This document shows, in pieces, positions 32,434 through 43,147 of a stretch of DNA of 64,000 nucleotides. The position numbers and the translations under genes are program-made. The notes under the pieces were generated by a model. That model was not told where the DNA came from. It was given only the letters and a program-made list of their open reading frames with translations, and ran no database searches. The stretch covers positions 1,054,001 through 1,118,000 of the forward strand of contig JARGXX010000111.1 in NCBI GenBank assembly GCA_030374765.1, in the 5' to 3' direction. Each line of letters starts with the position of its first letter. Position 1 is the stretch's first letter. The DNA comes from Agarophyton chilense (lineage: Eukaryota; Rhodophyta; Florideophyceae; Gracilariales; Gracilariaceae).

Positions 32434-33680
32434 TCATGAGAAATTGTTCACAGTAATAGTATCTCCATCCGAACATATTTCATAATATTTGGATTTCGTA
32501 CGTCTCTGACATTTCTCTCTGATACTTTTGTTGCCCCATTTTTGATTTTCTCCAAACTTCCTCACCAACTGCATATAATCGAATTTTAATCCGATTATTT
32601 GGGCCTCATCTTCAACCCGAAGTGGATGCCACCCAACCCGCGCGGTTTTCATGTATACACAAAAAAATAGTTCCTCATAAAAATTCTCACTCCATCGATG
32701 TTTTGACACTAGAAAATTCCATAACTGTGTTAATCGGCCGAAATAATTTCCAAATTAATCCTATTCGAAGGAATCTTTTGATCATTCTTAAATTCAGATT
32801 GAGATAGTACTCATCCTTATCGGGTTTTTCTTCGGGTGGACTGCATGAAAATGCTCTGAAGCACCATGGTATCCCTTATCCATTATGACACTACATTGTT
32901 CGGGGTATTGTTCTAATAAATGTGCAGTGTCCATTATACAGTTATTTTCTTCATGTTCTCTCTTCTGCAACATAGTTTTTTATTCTATAAATTTGATATA
33001 AATAAATCAATGTCTGCTTTTTGAGCCAGGGATATTTGGAGGAATAATATCGACTATTCTATTCGAGAGTACAGAGACTTCCGTTTTACAAACACAAAGC
33101 TTTCGTTTGCTGCTAAACTAATTTTTGCCTTCGCCCGGGCCATTACTTAAACGAAAACATTGTTTGAAGATAACATCTGTTGCGTATCTACAGAATTAAA
33201 ACTTTTTGAACCCCATACAGGGGCGTTAAATACGCTTCATTGTCTAAAAGCCATCGATATCATTGAATTAGTTATTGTGTAATAAAAAGCAAGCAGAGCA
33301 GACAGATATCATTATCAACCTCTCAAATGTAGCCCCGTTGATGCTTAATAGTTGGCCAAGAAAGTCACATTTTCGTCCATAACGCATGATTCTAAACGTC
33401 CAAAAAAAACCTTTTTCTATAAATGAATATCGACGCCCTTTTCCTCTATTCCCATTTTTTTCGATAAATGTCGACATCCTATGCCATATTTTGTCTAATT
33501 CTTTTGCAAAAAATAGTCGTTTTCATGATTTATGTGATCGATTTTGGAGATAGAACGAGTCATAAGTTGGAATTGCTGAATCGGTTTCTTCGTCTGAATC
33601 ATGGTTAATTCTTTTTGAGGAGTACTCTTGGAATTTGTTTTCTTGCTCAAGTCCATTTTCAATAAGCAGATCTACCGCTT
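32434..33680 (-). mobile_element. PIF/Harbinger-like (DDE_4-type) DNA transposon relic, arm 1
   Basis: Minus-strand frames carry, in order, an N-terminal acidic segment (NHDSDEETDS), RGKGRRYSFIEKGFFWTF (33268-33477), the motif IMDKGYHGASEHFHAVHPKK near 32840 with a DDE-type Asp, and a C-terminal NYFGRLTQLWNFL then SKHRWSENFYEELFF ending HPLR (32434-32760). This wording is typical of the DDE superfamily endonuclease group related to Harbinger/IS5. It is broken by multiple stops and frame changes, and is AT-rich. No terminal repeats were identified. Confidence 0.6.
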
Positions 33681-34029
33681 AAGTTGCATGCTCGGGGGAT
33701 ATTTTGGCTCACGTTGAAAAGAAAGTGATTCGATTAAGTGGAGCTTAGTTTTTTACATGATGGAACTTGGGAGAATATCGACGTCTTGCATAAATACCGC
33801 TTTATTTCGTGGTAAACAGGTAATTGTATTTGAGACTGACTTGTTATCTATATGAAGAGTTAATACATCTTGACTATATCTTTTCTAGCGAGACAAAATT
33901 ATAAAGCAAAATCACATTCTTTTCGCGATTTTTGCTCTCTTTTCGCAAATATTCATGTCTACATGATGAACATTGTCTTTCATGGACGAGATCTTATTTA
34001 CGTCAACTTGTTGCATTTATTTGAATGGT
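33681..34029. other. AT-rich stretch, no gene seen, arm 1
   Basis: It lies between the two transposon relics. A short plus-strand frame (33870-34070) has no support. Confidence 0.4.
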
Positions 34030-34415
34030 CTAATAAGAAATCAAAAACAGTAGATATTTTTATACTTTAACAAGCCTCAATACACCTCTTAAATTCATAA
34101 GCTGTACTTGATTGCCTTATTTGCGCAAAAAATGTCCTAGCCAACACTAATCAGATAACTTGGATAGAGTGAAGCTCAAGAGAGCGTTTTGAGATATTTC
34201 GATACAATTATATAAAAAATTGTAAACCACTGTCTCATATCCTTTGACTTTTGTAACTGTAAATTATCCTGCTGAAAAGAAAACGTTTTGGCGTATATGC
34301 AGTACAAGAACGGTAGTAAATAGTTTTTCAATTCTTCAGCATACTGTTCGACGAAATTTAAGATTAAATATATGCAGTTTTTAGTTTTTCTTTTTTTAAA
34401 GTATTCATGTCTCAA
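34030..34415 (-). mobile_element. Tc1/mariner-like transposase relic, arm 1
   Basis: Minus-strand translation has VEQYAEELKNYLLPF then KTFSFQQDN, which matches the second catalytic Asp block (FQQDN) of Tc1/mariner DDE transposases. Further downstream, weakly, LARTFFAQIRQSSTAYEF resembles the C-terminal NLW..-region. Only about 120 codons remain, with stops. The relic is old and AT-rich. Confidence 0.6.
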
Positions 34416-36297
34416 CCATGGCTGAGGCCTCTTTATAGAGCCTCGATAGAAAAAAGTATGTTTTGCCTTGGAGAGATCACACCACTATAACGTGTAGCAG
34501 TTTTGGCGTCAATGTTGAACTTTTTTGGACGAAAAAATAAATTTGTTCTTTTGAGTTTTCTGAAACACTGTCTAGCAGATACTATCTCTCGAATGCTTAA
34601 TCATGTTCTTTCGGAAACCGTTTTTTCACTTTTGAGTACTTGACAAATTCTGACACTGAAACTTTTGCCATGTTGTAGATCGTAAAACGTTTAAATTGAA
34701 GTTTGTTGCAAATTTTTGCATGAAGCGGTTTTGGGGCATAGCTGGCTTTTTATCCCACGTTTGTGCGCATTTAAAAGAGAACAATGACAAATTGTAAAAC
34801 GCTTAATTTTGTAAGAACTAGGATTTTTGAAAAAAGTTGTTTGTAGTTATTGGGCCGCATTGTACTTTTCGAGAAATATTTGCCGGAATCATTCTTTATT
34901 GGTCTAAGAAAATGATTTGCACCTGTTTGTGGCGTGATAGAGGGGGCTTGCGAGCCACAATAAGCTATATGTTAAAAAGAATACATTTTTGAAACACTTT
35001 TGGACGATGGTTTTATTTGGCGAACAATGTTGTCTACTACACAAAATGTTTTTGGCACGGTTTTGGACAATAGATATAATTTTGAAACGCACTGTACCAC
35101 CGCTGTGCACTTCTTGAAAACTCTCGTAAACGCAGTGTTCAGATTTGCAGAATCCGTCAAACCCCTCTCGTGTTTCTCACAAAAATGGCTCAATCCTGAC
35201 GAACTGTCTTACGCTCGTTTCTCGTAAGAAAGAACACACGCGTATGAAGGTGAACACACATACAACAAACAGCATTTGTCTTATCGAACACGTAGGAAAC
35301 GTTGTGGGCCAGAGGGAACAGTTGAAGAATTTCCCGGCTTCCTGAATGGCACGCGCAGGCTTCGGTGTGGTAAGGTTGCAGCTGGCGGTCTCCACAGATA
35401 CAAGAACGAGTTACTTCGGTTGCAAAAAGTAGTTTCTGACGATGATGAGGTTTGTTTACATGTGTTTAAGGCTCACATGTGTTTACTTTTACACTAATCC
35501 CGGTGGTATATATGATGTACCACCAATACAAAGCACCGGTGTTCACCTCCTTATTTCGAAATAAATAGCACCAATGACCAGCAACAGTTCCAAGGAAGCA
35601 TTACATGAACCACGTGGGGCGCCACGCCGATGTCCAGCCAGTTCATTCCGTATACTAAATGTGCAACAGAAAGCCATTGCTCGACAAGATGTGAGGTGGT
35701 GTAGTACAACAGAGATACAAGCGACTGGGTACACTTTTCATCCGGCCGCCCATCATCTTGTGTGCCACTGATGGAGCCAGACCATACTTTTAACTGGACC
35801 ACCCATCATCTTCTGTGTTACTGATATAGTCAGACTCATGCCTTGGAGAGTGTTCTTGGGGGAAAAGCTTAACTTTCTTAAGAATAGGATAGAAAAAACA
35901 TCTTAAAGCCTACTGCTGAGTATCTGATAGTTGTTGTGTAAGAACATAAACCCTAGAGAGGTCTCATGGCTAATTTTCGTGCTTAGAAGTACCAATCTAT
36001 GGGCCTTTGACAAGCTGAAAGCCACGGAGCCTGAATAGATGATAGGATGAAGGTGGTCACCCAAAGGAACTGTTACAACGAGGCAACGAAAAACAAGACA
36101 AGAAAAAAAAGTGTTCCCACTGCAAGCTTCTCATTGAAACTTTTCGGTCTGGGGAGATTTTTGAAAGATTGCTTCAACATTTTGTTCGGGATCAACACAA
36201 ACAGTATCTTGCCATGGAGTACCAAAAGGTCAAGTTTTAACATGAAAGTTACCACTGTCTGCGCTCGTTTTCACGGAGATCGCCAGTGAGTTTTCTC
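34416..36297. other. AT-rich intergenic, arm 1
   Basis: No supported gene. It contains an imperfect direct repeat of about 50 bp near 35750-35835 (CCCATCATCTT...ACTGAT...AGAC). The last part is the upstream region of the alkyl sulfatase gene. Short ORFs on both strands occur in both arms only because the arms are duplicates. Confidence 0.5.
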
Positions 36298-36304
36298 TAT
36301 AAAA
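36298..36304 (+). promoter_or_regulatory. TATA box of alkyl sulfatase gene, arm 1
   Basis: TATAAAA lies 133 bp before the ATG at 36437, in a C/T-flanked setting. This gives a transcription start about 30 bp downstream and a leader of roughly 100 nt. Confidence 0.65.
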
Positions 36305-36436
36305 GTCAAGTCTTTGGATCCCCAACCCCGGGAATTGCCGTTCGTTTCCATCGGAGCATCCCTCAATTCCAACTGCTAGCTTCAGTTCCTTCCTCAGACG
36401 CACTCCATATCATTCTAGACGGACAATCACTGTAAC

Positions 36437-38458
36437 ATGCCCCGCCCAGTCGACAAGAGAAAGGCTGAAAGTGGAACTGTGTCAACGAAAGCCGGCACTT
36501 TGACTTTGCCATCTTTTGACTGCAGCAAGAAACCTGCCTCTGAAGCGACGAAGGCACAGTGGAATAAGGTTCAGACAACTCTCAATTTCGAAGATAAAAC
36601 CGATTTCGATAATGCTAGCACTGGCCTCATCTCGAAACCGAAGGGTCTTGTGATTCCTGGAGACGATGGGGCTCCACCGATCTGGAATATGACTGCCTAC
36701 GAAGGATTCATTGTCGGAAAGGACAGTCCCTACTCGGTCAATCCAAGCCTATGGCGAATGTCTCAGCTTTGTATGTACTACGGTTTATACAAAGTGACCG
36801 ATGACATATACCAGGTTCGAGGTTATGATCTAAGTAATATTTCCTTTATCAAGGGACTGTCTGGATGGATTGTCATGGATCCGTTAATCTCTAAGGAATG
36901 CTCCGCTGCTGCTCTTCAATTCATCAACGATAATTTGTACACCTTACACGGGAAGGTTGCACCTGAGGTTAAGGCTGTAATCTACAGTCACAGTCACATC
37001 GATCATTTTGGTGGAATCTGGGGTATCGTTGGTCCAGATGACGTGGGAAATGTAGAAATCATTGCTTCTAGCGGCTTCACAAACCATGCTGTTTCAGAGA
37101 ATGTTATTGCCGGTAACGCGATGAGCCGTCGCGCCATTTACATGTACGGGTCCCTGTTGGACAAGTCCCCAACGGGATCGGTTTGTGCTGGGCTTGGCAT
37201 GACAACCTCAAGCGGTACTACGGGGCTTCTGAAGCCCACCAAAACTATCTCATCGGACTACGAGCTGTATCCGGTTGATGGAATCAACATGGAATTCCAA
37301 TTCACCCCGGGTACTGAGGCTCCGACCGAGATGAACACCTGGTTTCCCGACTGGAGGGTCTTATGGATGGCCGAGAATACGACAAACACAATGCACAATT
37401 TGCTTACTCTTCGTGGGGCAGAGGTGCGGGACGCCTTGAAGTGGTCGGAATATCTTACGAAGACCATAAATAAGTACGGTGCGACTGCTGAGGTGAAGTT
37501 TCAATCACATCACTGGCCCATGTGGGGAAATGAAAAGATTTTGACATATCTGAAAAAACAGAGAGCAATCTATCAGTACACTCATGATCAATCGGTACGT
37601 CTTATGAACAAGGGCTATCTAGGAACAGAGATCGCGAACACGATAAAGTTGCCAGACGCTCTCAACTTAGAGTGGAGCACTCGTGGGTATTATGGAACTT
37701 TAAGCCACAACAGCCATGCAGTGTACCAACGCTACATGGGTTGGTACAGTGGCAACCCTTCTGACTTGAACAAACTGCCTCAAGAGGAAGCCGCCGAAAA
37801 GTACGTCGAGTACATGGGCACTGAAGGTGATATTTTGCAGAAGGCTTACGCAGATTATGAAGCCGGGAACTATCGATGGGTTGCAGAAGTACTGAGGCAT
37901 GTTGTTTTCAATAATCCGGGGAATACTCAAGCAAAGTATTTGCTCGCCGATACGTATGAGCAGATGGGATATCAAGCCGAGTCAGGAGCGTGGCGTGGTT
38001 GCTACCTTCAGGGTGCACATGAGCTTCGCTTTGGCAAGCCATCAGAAGGACTCACTACCATCTCGGAGGACATTGTAAGGAACATGGAGCCATCTATGCT
38101 ATTCAACTACTACGGTGTTCATCTCGATCCCATCAAGGCAGTGGATGTTAAAGTGAGCGTAGTTATAAAACTGACTGAAATGGATCCCTCATCCCTGCCA
38201 GATACCAACATAATCTACACTCTTACGGTGGAAGATTGTGTGTTGATTCACAGCCCCGAGAGCATTCCATCTCCAGACGCTATTTTGACAACGCCGATGA
38301 CAAAATTGTACGACCTATTCTTGAAGAAGATTGGCATTGATGAGTTTTTGGCCGATCCGGATGTGGACATTGCCGATAGCGAAAAGCAATACGTGAAACT
38401 CTTAGTCTCTGTGTTTGATACTTCTGATAACATGTGGTTCAATATCATCGAACCGTAG
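36437..38458 (+). CDS. Alkyl sulfatase, SdsA1/BDS1-type metallo-beta-lactamase fold (673 aa)
   Basis: It hydrolyses primary alkyl sulfate esters such as dodecyl sulfate to alcohol and sulfate with two zinc ions. Seen: the metal-binding HSHIDH at residues 185-190 (H185, H187, D189, H190); NHAVSENVIAGNAMSRRA; FTPGTEAPTEMNTWFPD; WMAENTTNTMHNLLTLRG with metal-ligand Glu313 and H320; the late His in FQSHHWPMWG (358/359); the dimerisation helices to about 535; and an SCP2-like C-terminal domain (540-673). The length matches SdsA1 (about 658 aa). No signal peptide is visible, so it is probably intracellular, unlike secreted bacterial SdsA1. It is intronless with a eukaryotic TATA box. It could sit in sulfur scavenging or sulfated-lipid turnover; that is inference. 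It is duplicated exactly at 56900-58921. Confidence 0.95.
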   Translation: MPRPVDKRKAESGTVSTKAGTLTLPSFDCSKKPASEATKAQWNKVQTTLNFEDKTDFDNASTGLISKPKGLVIPGDDGAPPIWNMTAYEGFIVGKDSPYSVNPSLWRMSQLCMYYGLYKVTDDIYQVRGYDLSNISFIKGLSGWIVMDPLISKECSAAALQFINDNLYTLHGKVAPEVKAVIYSHSHIDHFGGIWGIVGPDDVGNVEIIASSGFTNHAVSENVIAGNAMSRRAIYMYGSLLDKSPTGSVCAGLGMTTSSGTTGLLKPTKTISSDYELYPVDGINMEFQFTPGTEAPTEMNTWFPDWRVLWMAENTTNTMHNLLTLRGAEVRDALKWSEYLTKTINKYGATAEVKFQSHHWPMWGNEKILTYLKKQRAIYQYTHDQSVRLMNKGYLGTEIANTIKLPDALNLEWSTRGYYGTLSHNSHAVYQRYMGWYSGNPSDLNKLPQEEAAEKYVEYMGTEGDILQKAYADYEAGNYRWVAEVLRHVVFNNPGNTQAKYLLADTYEQMGYQAESGAWRGCYLQGAHELRFGKPSEGLTTISEDIVRNMEPSMLFNYYGVHLDPIKAVDVKVSVVIKLTEMDPSSLPDTNIIYTLTVEDCVLIHSPESIPSPDAILTTPMTKLYDLFLKKIGIDEFLADPDVDIADSEKQYVKLLVSVFDTSDNMWFNIIEP

Positions 38459-39320
38459 AGAATAATGAAGACCATGGCTTTCGATATCTCCAGACGCAAA
38501 CAACTCCATGTCTTGATCATTCTACGACCAATTTTTTGCACGAGGTAAGCTACCGTGAGCATGGCGAAATACACATAGAAAGACAGCCGTGAGATTGTAA
38601 AAAGCCAGCCCAAAAGACATTTTGAGGATTTAAAGAACTGAGCATCTTGAGATAGATTTCTTTGAAACGTTAAAACGAAGAACGAAGGCAATCTGATCGA
38701 AACTGTTCTATCGCTCGTAATATTTTCGAAGATGTTTGCTTTCATCCATATTTGAGAGGAAACCGATATTGCAGAGTCGAAATTGACTGCTCGTTGAGAC
38801 AGATTGGTTTAGATATCGACTCTTTGCTACTGCTATCGTAATGCTTCTCGTTTTCAAAACTCTTTGCCCCGTTGGGACGACGAGCTAATGCAGATACGTG
38901 GTGTTGTCCGAGAACGTCTCAGCGTCAGCATGTATTCCCAATTCGGGGATTTCCATGGACATGTTCATAAATGTTGCTTCTAAAACGGGAATAACTACCG
39001 GGGATCTTCATTCGACATAGTTTCGGCTCCCAATCAGAAGAGACTTTGCAAACGAAGACTTACCACCCTCCGCGGTACGCACATCGAGCCGTTTGACTCA
39101 AACTGCACATGTGAAAAGCGTTCCAAATATCAGAATTGTCTGTTTCAACCAAGGAGACGAGAAACTGTAAATGGGACGTTTCCTATTCGGTAACAGAGAT
39201 CCTACTTCATACAAGAGAGTCCACAAGAATTGCTGTTTCGTGTCAACCAGGGTACTCCTCTCTGGATTCATTCAACACAACTAAAACGTTACGACGGAAT
39301 GATTCTCATTTCAGGAACCG
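38459..39320. other. Intergenic, arm 1
   Basis: It contains the 3' end of the alkyl sulfatase transcript and the upstream region of the next gene. The minus-strand frame 38248-38745 overlaps the sulfatase gene and is treated as a shadow. No clear poly(A) signal was found. Confidence 0.5.
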
Positions 39321-39328
39321 TATAAATA
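39321..39328 (+). promoter_or_regulatory. TATA box of 257-aa gene, arm 1
   Basis: TATAAATA lies 117 bp upstream of the ATG at 39445, about the same spacing as for the alkyl sulfatase gene. Confidence 0.55.
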
Positions 39329-39444
39329 CCCCAGGTGGTGTTCAATCTGAACATTCGCCGGCTTCTCTCAAGACCTCCAAGCTGCGTGGATAGCTCTCCA
39401 ACCCTTGTGACATCTTCGGTCTTTCCCCATTCCCTTTACAAAAA

Positions 39445-40218
39445 ATGGTTTCTCATCCCACTTCCGATCCCGACGCCCTGGCTAAAGTCGACAGTCGAAA
39501 AGGGTGTGTTGAATTTGTAAATCTCGTGGCGACTGCGACTTTGCCTTCTCCAGCCAGACAGGGTAGATTAAGGCTCAACCCTTTCATGGACAAAGGGAGA
39601 AAAAGATTCTTCCGAATTCCTGGGTACACCAGCAGAGGTGATTGTCATCGGGTCATGACAAACCAATCTAGCGAAGTTTTCCCCGCTAGGCTTCCAGTGC
39701 GGACAAACTGGTCGGTGACAATCACAGGAGACTCTACATGGAGTTACAACCCAGAGGACTTGATCACGGAAGATGCCGAAAACAAGATGGACGGCTTGGG
39801 AGAGCTCTCTGATAAAATTATCGGCAAGGGAAAGGAATGCCACCAGGCAGATAAAGAGCCGCGCAAAAGGATTCCCTTGCTTTCGAAAGAAAACGATCAG
39901 AACGCCTTTCCGTCGGATAATTGTGATGAGATAACCCCAGCACTGGTATCACCCCATGCAGTCCAGTATTTTGGGAGTTCGCAAGCAAGGAAACCTTTAG
40001 CTGAATGTGTTGAAATTCGTATGGAGGCGGACATCACTGCAAAAGACAAAGGCCTCTCATACGTACAGAAGCCTAAAAACGAATCGGAACGATCCCCAGC
40101 GGCTCCGGCGAAAAATTCTTTTGTCCGGAAAAGCTGGACAAAGCTGAAGAGGATGTTGGCGGTTTGGAGAAAAGGGGCGAATAAATTGTTCCACTGTGAC
40201 CAGAAGAACGGCGAGTGA
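39445..40218 (+). CDS. Unknown 257-aa protein, arm 1
   Basis: It has an ATG with purine-poor context, a TATA box 117 bp upstream and 257 open codons. The composition is mixed and hydrophilic, with a central acidic patch (NPEDLITEDAENKMDGLGEL) and a basic C terminus (KSWTKLKRMLAVWRKGANKL, a potential amphipathic helix). No signal peptide, membrane segment or known domain. It lies downstream of the alkyl sulfatase on the same strand; co-regulation is not shown. The arm 2 copy differs by one residue (Val15 to Ile), so both copies are open. A spurious ORF cannot be excluded. Confidence 0.5.
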   Translation: MVSHPTSDPDALAKVDSRKGCVEFVNLVATATLPSPARQGRLRLNPFMDKGRKRFFRIPGYTSRGDCHRVMTNQSSEVFPARLPVRTNWSVTITGDSTWSYNPEDLITEDAENKMDGLGELSDKIIGKGKECHQADKEPRKRIPLLSKENDQNAFPSDNCDEITPALVSPHAVQYFGSSQARKPLAECVEIRMEADITAKDKGLSYVQKPKNESERSPAAPAKNSFVRKSWTKLKRMLAVWRKGANKLFHCDQKNGE

Positions 40219-40357
40219 GGTGATGGAAACTGAGCTTTCGTTGCCATCCGGACAGCTTCAGCTAAAAAAAGGTGAGAAGATGGAAAAAGAGACGAGCCAT
40301 CCGAAAGGGCGACTGTGCCAAGTACTTTTGCTGGAAAAAGCCCATAGATCGTCCTGA

Positions 40358-41017
40358 ATGGTCACCAGGAGATTACGATTCCTTCCGCCGAACAGCCTGA
40401 TAACCCTGTGCGGCCAGGTTCGCAAGCAATGGGAGTCAGACGACATTTATGTTAAACAGGCATACCAGCGCAAATTCAACGCCAGAAGATATTATAGCGC
40501 CGCCTGCGACCACGAAAGGCATGGAACTCTCTTCAGTCCAAAGCGAAGAGAGTTTCCTCACATGCCGCCAAGAAGACATTCAGCGCAGCACGATCGTGCC
40601 ACCGCACACCAAGTGAAACGTACCATAAATCGGGGACAGAGAATAGAGTTAGCAAAAGTGAAAGGCGGCAAAAGCGTACGACCAGAGACTGTAACGCATG
40701 GTCAGTTTTTGCGAGAGCAAAATTCCCTGTCAAAAGCGTTGTCGTACCTGGGCATTCGGACCGGCCTGAATGGCGAGATCATGAACAGGCGGGCAACAAG
40801 TATGGCAAGTATTGCAGAGCACAGCGCGCCTTGGTGCAGTGCGCTTTGGCCATGGGCTGAACTGTCCGCTGAGCCCGTTCTTATTGAACGGCGACGGCCG
40901 AACGATAATACTTTCGAATGGTCGATTCGGGACCGAATGATGGTCAGCGCTTCACCTGGGACTAATCTCGACGATCGCTCTGGTTGTCGACTCTTGCAGC
41001 TTTTCTCAAAGCGTTGA
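40358..41017 (+). CDS. Unknown 219-aa ORF, arm 1, weak
   Basis: An open frame of 219 codons with an Arg/His-rich middle (KRREFPHMPPRRHSAQHDRA) and no recognised domain, signal or membrane segment. It starts 139 bp after the 257-aa gene with no evident promoter. The copy in arm 2 encodes the same protein, but that only reflects the recent duplication. It could be chance or a downstream exon. Confidence 0.28.
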   Translation: MVTRRLRFLPPNSLITLCGQVRKQWESDDIYVKQAYQRKFNARRYYSAACDHERHGTLFSPKRREFPHMPPRRHSAQHDRATAHQVKRTINRGQRIELAKVKGGKSVRPETVTHGQFLREQNSLSKALSYLGIRTGLNGEIMNRRATSMASIAEHSAPWCSALWPWAELSAEPVLIERRRPNDNTFEWSIRDRMMVSASPGTNLDDRSGCRLLQLFSKR

Positions 41018-42000
41018 TCGAGAAGGCGCCCTTCGGTTAATGTGCGTGGACGGCATCTTTCTAGCGTCCGTTTTCTTGCTGTTTATAACTCGACAGGGCT
41101 CTACCGAAACCAAGCACGTTTTTGTTTGCTTGGATTGATCGGAATGGAAGGGATCTTCAAACCGATTCAGAAGACTACTCTTCGTTTGCGCTTACGAACG
41201 GGCTTTCGCTTTCGTCCAGAAACCGTAGTACGAGTGCTGTGAAATCTGGCGTGCACACTCTTTGTTGTGGGCGCCACGTATGAAGAACAATGTAACGCCG
41301 TCCCAACTTGTAACGAAGCACACCCCTTCTCTGCATTCGTTGGTTACTAGTAAGAAATACTAGGTGATCCAACGTAAATGATTTGCATGGAAAACTAACG
41401 CCAGGAAGATGCGAATCATGGTGTGGCCTGGGGCAGTGTTGAAAATCAACACACGCCGCGGTGAAGACCCTGCTGTACAAGAAGTGCAGATATAAAGAGA
41501 GCTATAGCCTTCGAAGTTCTCTCTCTCATTTATGAGCATGCCTCCTAGTCAGATGGCTCTCCTGCTGTTCCGGAATTTCGAGCGCAAAACTTCACCAGCG
41601 AAGAAGGTGCGGACAATGCGAGAGCAGAACCCTGCGAGAGCAGAACCCTCTTGAAGGACAAACAATAATCAAACGAACTACATGCGATCACCGTGTTCGT
41701 GAGGATGATGGACACTGGTGTCCAGTTCAGTTGCTTTACCGCTTCTTGAGATGGCATCTTCACGAACAATATCGCCAACTTAAGATAGCAAAAGAAGCAC
41801 AAGCACGGCCCTCCCACACTACTAAGACCAAGGCCTCTCCTTCAATTCTTTACACAGATGCCACACTGTTCCCTGATCACAAATGCTTCTCGTTCAGCTT
41901 CTGGAACGACAATGTCTACAACGGATGTTGCCAAATCAAAACTCCCTGTCTAGGCCTCGCACCTGTCTCCGTCGTTTAAACGAGAACTATCGAGTCTCAT
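41018..42000. other. No supported gene, arm 1
   Basis: Several short ORFs on both strands, none with recognisable features. It contains a 17-bp direct repeat (GCGAGAGCAGAACCCT, 41617-41650). Arm-to-arm substitutions are concentrated at 41.3-41.85 kb, and ORFs here differ between arms, which argues against coding constraint. Confidence 0.45.
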
Positions 42001-43147
42001 TTACCTTCCCGGTGACGAATGAGCACTACACCACCAGATTGTCATTGTAATATGTAACACGAGAATACTTGCATCTGCCCATGTGCGCGCTCTGAGAGGG
42101 TAACAACACTGGTCGCAGCGTTGAATATGTTTCCCAAGACAGAAAGAACTTAACTCTTCTCTCTCGCCCTTAAGGAACACCGAGAGCTGCTTTTTATATT
42201 TCCACTCAATCGCCCTGTTCCAGGGTGATGCCGAAGAACCGATGGCCAACTTGTGGTGGGCACCCTTATCGAAGTATAACCGACGCAAAGCAAGCTTTAA
42301 AGCAGAAAATGGATTGTTTGTGATCAAAATAACTGATTTGATTAAGGGCATGTTCGCAGTCCGTGCTTTTCCGAGTCTCGGGAACTCACAATCAGATGAG
42401 AGGAGACTCCTCGCTGGATCTTTCAAGACATACGTGGTGGCACGGCGTCGATCCAATGCTAAGACGACGGCGGAACCCCGAATGGGTAGAACCGTACAGA
42501 TGCAGCGACCAAGGCATGATTGGGTTGTTTGCGGTTTGTGCGAAAGTGCCATACGAGACTGAAAGCATTCATAATCAATGAGTGCCGACGCGGAGCACCG
42601 GCGAAATTGGAACGCAGGTGATTGAGGAGACTGAACACAACGTTCCGGGCTCACAGCGAGGCACAATCAGGCAGAAAGGAGAGGAGGGGCTTTGTAGAAC
42701 AGCCCATCTGAGAGGTGAAGGGACAAAACAATGCTAATGGACGACTAGGAAGCGCCCTTGTGAAAAACACGCAGTGCACCATATGCTCAATGCTACTAGG
42801 ATACACTTTCAGGGGGTGAGCGTTGACCTGATTCATCAGTAAATGAGTGCAAGCAATGAGGTTCTTCAGGCATGGCATTGCGAAGGAGCGGTAGACCAGA
42901 ATGAGATGCTTCCGCACGTATTTGGCCGGGACGGACCGGCGATGGGCGTCTCATGTGGGTCACTCATGTGGGTCATGCGAGAATGACAATCCGGCAGGTC
43001 GCCAGAAAGCAACTGCCAATTAGATGTACTCATCGGGGAACGCAGTGGTTTCGTACGCATGATTGCTAGATTACCCAGTTCAGCGCTCACGGCTCGCGAG
43101 ATAAAGCAAGTAAGAGCAAAGAAAAAGACTCCTACGTAACAGCACAA
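42001..43147 (-). CDS. Candidate unknown gene on minus strand, arm 1, possibly multi-exon
   Basis: Three overlapping minus-strand frames follow one another (42866-43147, 42651-42917, 42001-42666). The first begins MCCYVGVFFFALTCFISRAVSA, which looks like a secretion signal with a cleavage site after VSA. The last is open for 221 codons, with several Cys pairs (CCYP, CDQCC). No family is recognised, and whether they are joined by splicing cannot be told from the sequence. Plus-strand frames in the same place (42242-42562) are alternatives. Confidence 0.22.

Noticed and set aside
38248-38745. Minus-strand 165-codon ORF overlapping the sulfatase 3' end (mirror 56613-57110)
   Set aside because: It overlaps a certain gene antisense, has no recognisable features, and its presence in both arms only reflects duplication.
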